Source: Prinia subflava (lineage: Eukaryota > Chordata > Aves > Passeriformes > Cisticolidae). Taken from it: DNA of 64,000 nucleotides. The position numbers and the translations under genes were made by a program. The stretch is taken from assembly GCF_021018805.1 (NCBI RefSeq), contig NC_086247.1, positions 141,852,102 to 141,916,101 on the forward strand. The letters are read 5' to 3'. The notes beneath the pieces were generated by a model. It saw only the letters and a list, made by a program, of their open reading frames with translations. It did not search any database and was not told the DNA's origin. Numbering within the stretch: the stretch's first letter is position 1; each line of letters begins with the position of its first letter. Positions 63,801 to 64,000 of the stretch are shown here, piece by piece.

Positions 63801-64000
63801 TTCAAAATTATTCTTTTTTAAGCAACTCTCTGAAGAAACATTCACCATGTGCCTGGCGATTAAATATAATCTGTTTTCAAATATTTCATATGTTCACTTC
63901 ATGCATTTTAAGCACTTAGACTATCCAGGAGCACTGCCCTCTATGAGGAAATGTGGTGTCAGCTGGATTCTGCACATGCTTCTCTAGAATGTTTTCATGA
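60859..64000. other. Unique AT-rich non-coding sequence
   Basis: No gene recognised. Minor items are a 15-bp direct repeat ATTGGTCAGTAAAAT (61384-61398 and 61418-61432, 34-bp period), a T-rich pyrimidine tract at 61625-61652, and an A-rich patch at 62097-62115. Confidence 0.55.

Noticed and set aside
1..64000. tRNA, rRNA, CRISPR arrays, bacterial operons, complete LTR retroviruses
   Set aside because: None seen by eye. Tandem repeats present are microsatellites, and no paired LTRs or retroviral gag/pol order were recognised. A covariance-model and RepeatMasker search would be decisive.

Overview
The window looks like a gene-poor, AT-rich stretch of a bird nuclear chromosome, either an intergenic desert or the inside of a very long intron. 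The best evidence is four copies of the CR1 LINE. All four lie in the same (minus) orientation. Some still show the CR1 3' end (CACAGAAT-type octamers next to GGAAGGGACC-like sequence) and fragments of reverse-transcriptase ORF2. There are no Alu- or B-type SINEs, transposon density is low, and there are many T/G-rich low-complexity tracts. This is typical of birds and hints at a passerine, though crocodilian or turtle DNA cannot be excluded from sequence alone. There is no bacterial gene organisation and no tRNA, rRNA or CRISPR array that I could see.

Layout. 1-13.7 kb: unique AT-rich sequence with an A/C-rich tract (108-262), a CR1 tail (2.9-3.2 kb), a polypyrimidine tract (6.7 kb) and a G/T tract (8.7 kb). 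13.7-14.3 kb: a CR1 3' end. 14.3-33 kb: almost entirely unique sequence with two T/G tracts (19.2 and 31.7 kb) and one splice-site-bounded non-coding exon candidate (25.39-25.54 kb). 33.5-34.1 kb: a 200-codon ATG-initiated ORF of unknown status. 36-38.2 kb: a TC repeat, a TAATTA-type inverted repeat, a 51-bp A run and a 62-bp tandem duplication.

39.3-41.0 kb is the most unusual segment. It is a GC-rich island with a diverged internal duplication (offset 1,130 bp) and a 233-codon minus-strand open frame that has no ATG but begins exactly behind a splice-acceptor-like AG. It may be a gene fragment, or a pseudogene of a multi-copy gene that I do not recognise.

44.8-46.9 kb: the longest CR1. An ORF1 esterase-like remnant lies almost directly against the reverse-transcriptase region, so the endonuclease region seems to be deleted. 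50.4 kb: a T/G tract. 56.2 kb: a 146-bp purine tract of GGGGAAA heptamers. 58.4-58.8 kb: a GA-rich repeat that runs into a 200-N assembly gap. 59.9-60.9 kb: a CR1 with the ORF2 C-terminal part and a damaged catalytic FADD motif. The remainder is unique AT-rich sequence.

No complete, confidently functional protein-coding gene was found, and I found no convincing undescribed system. The GC island is the item most worth following up.
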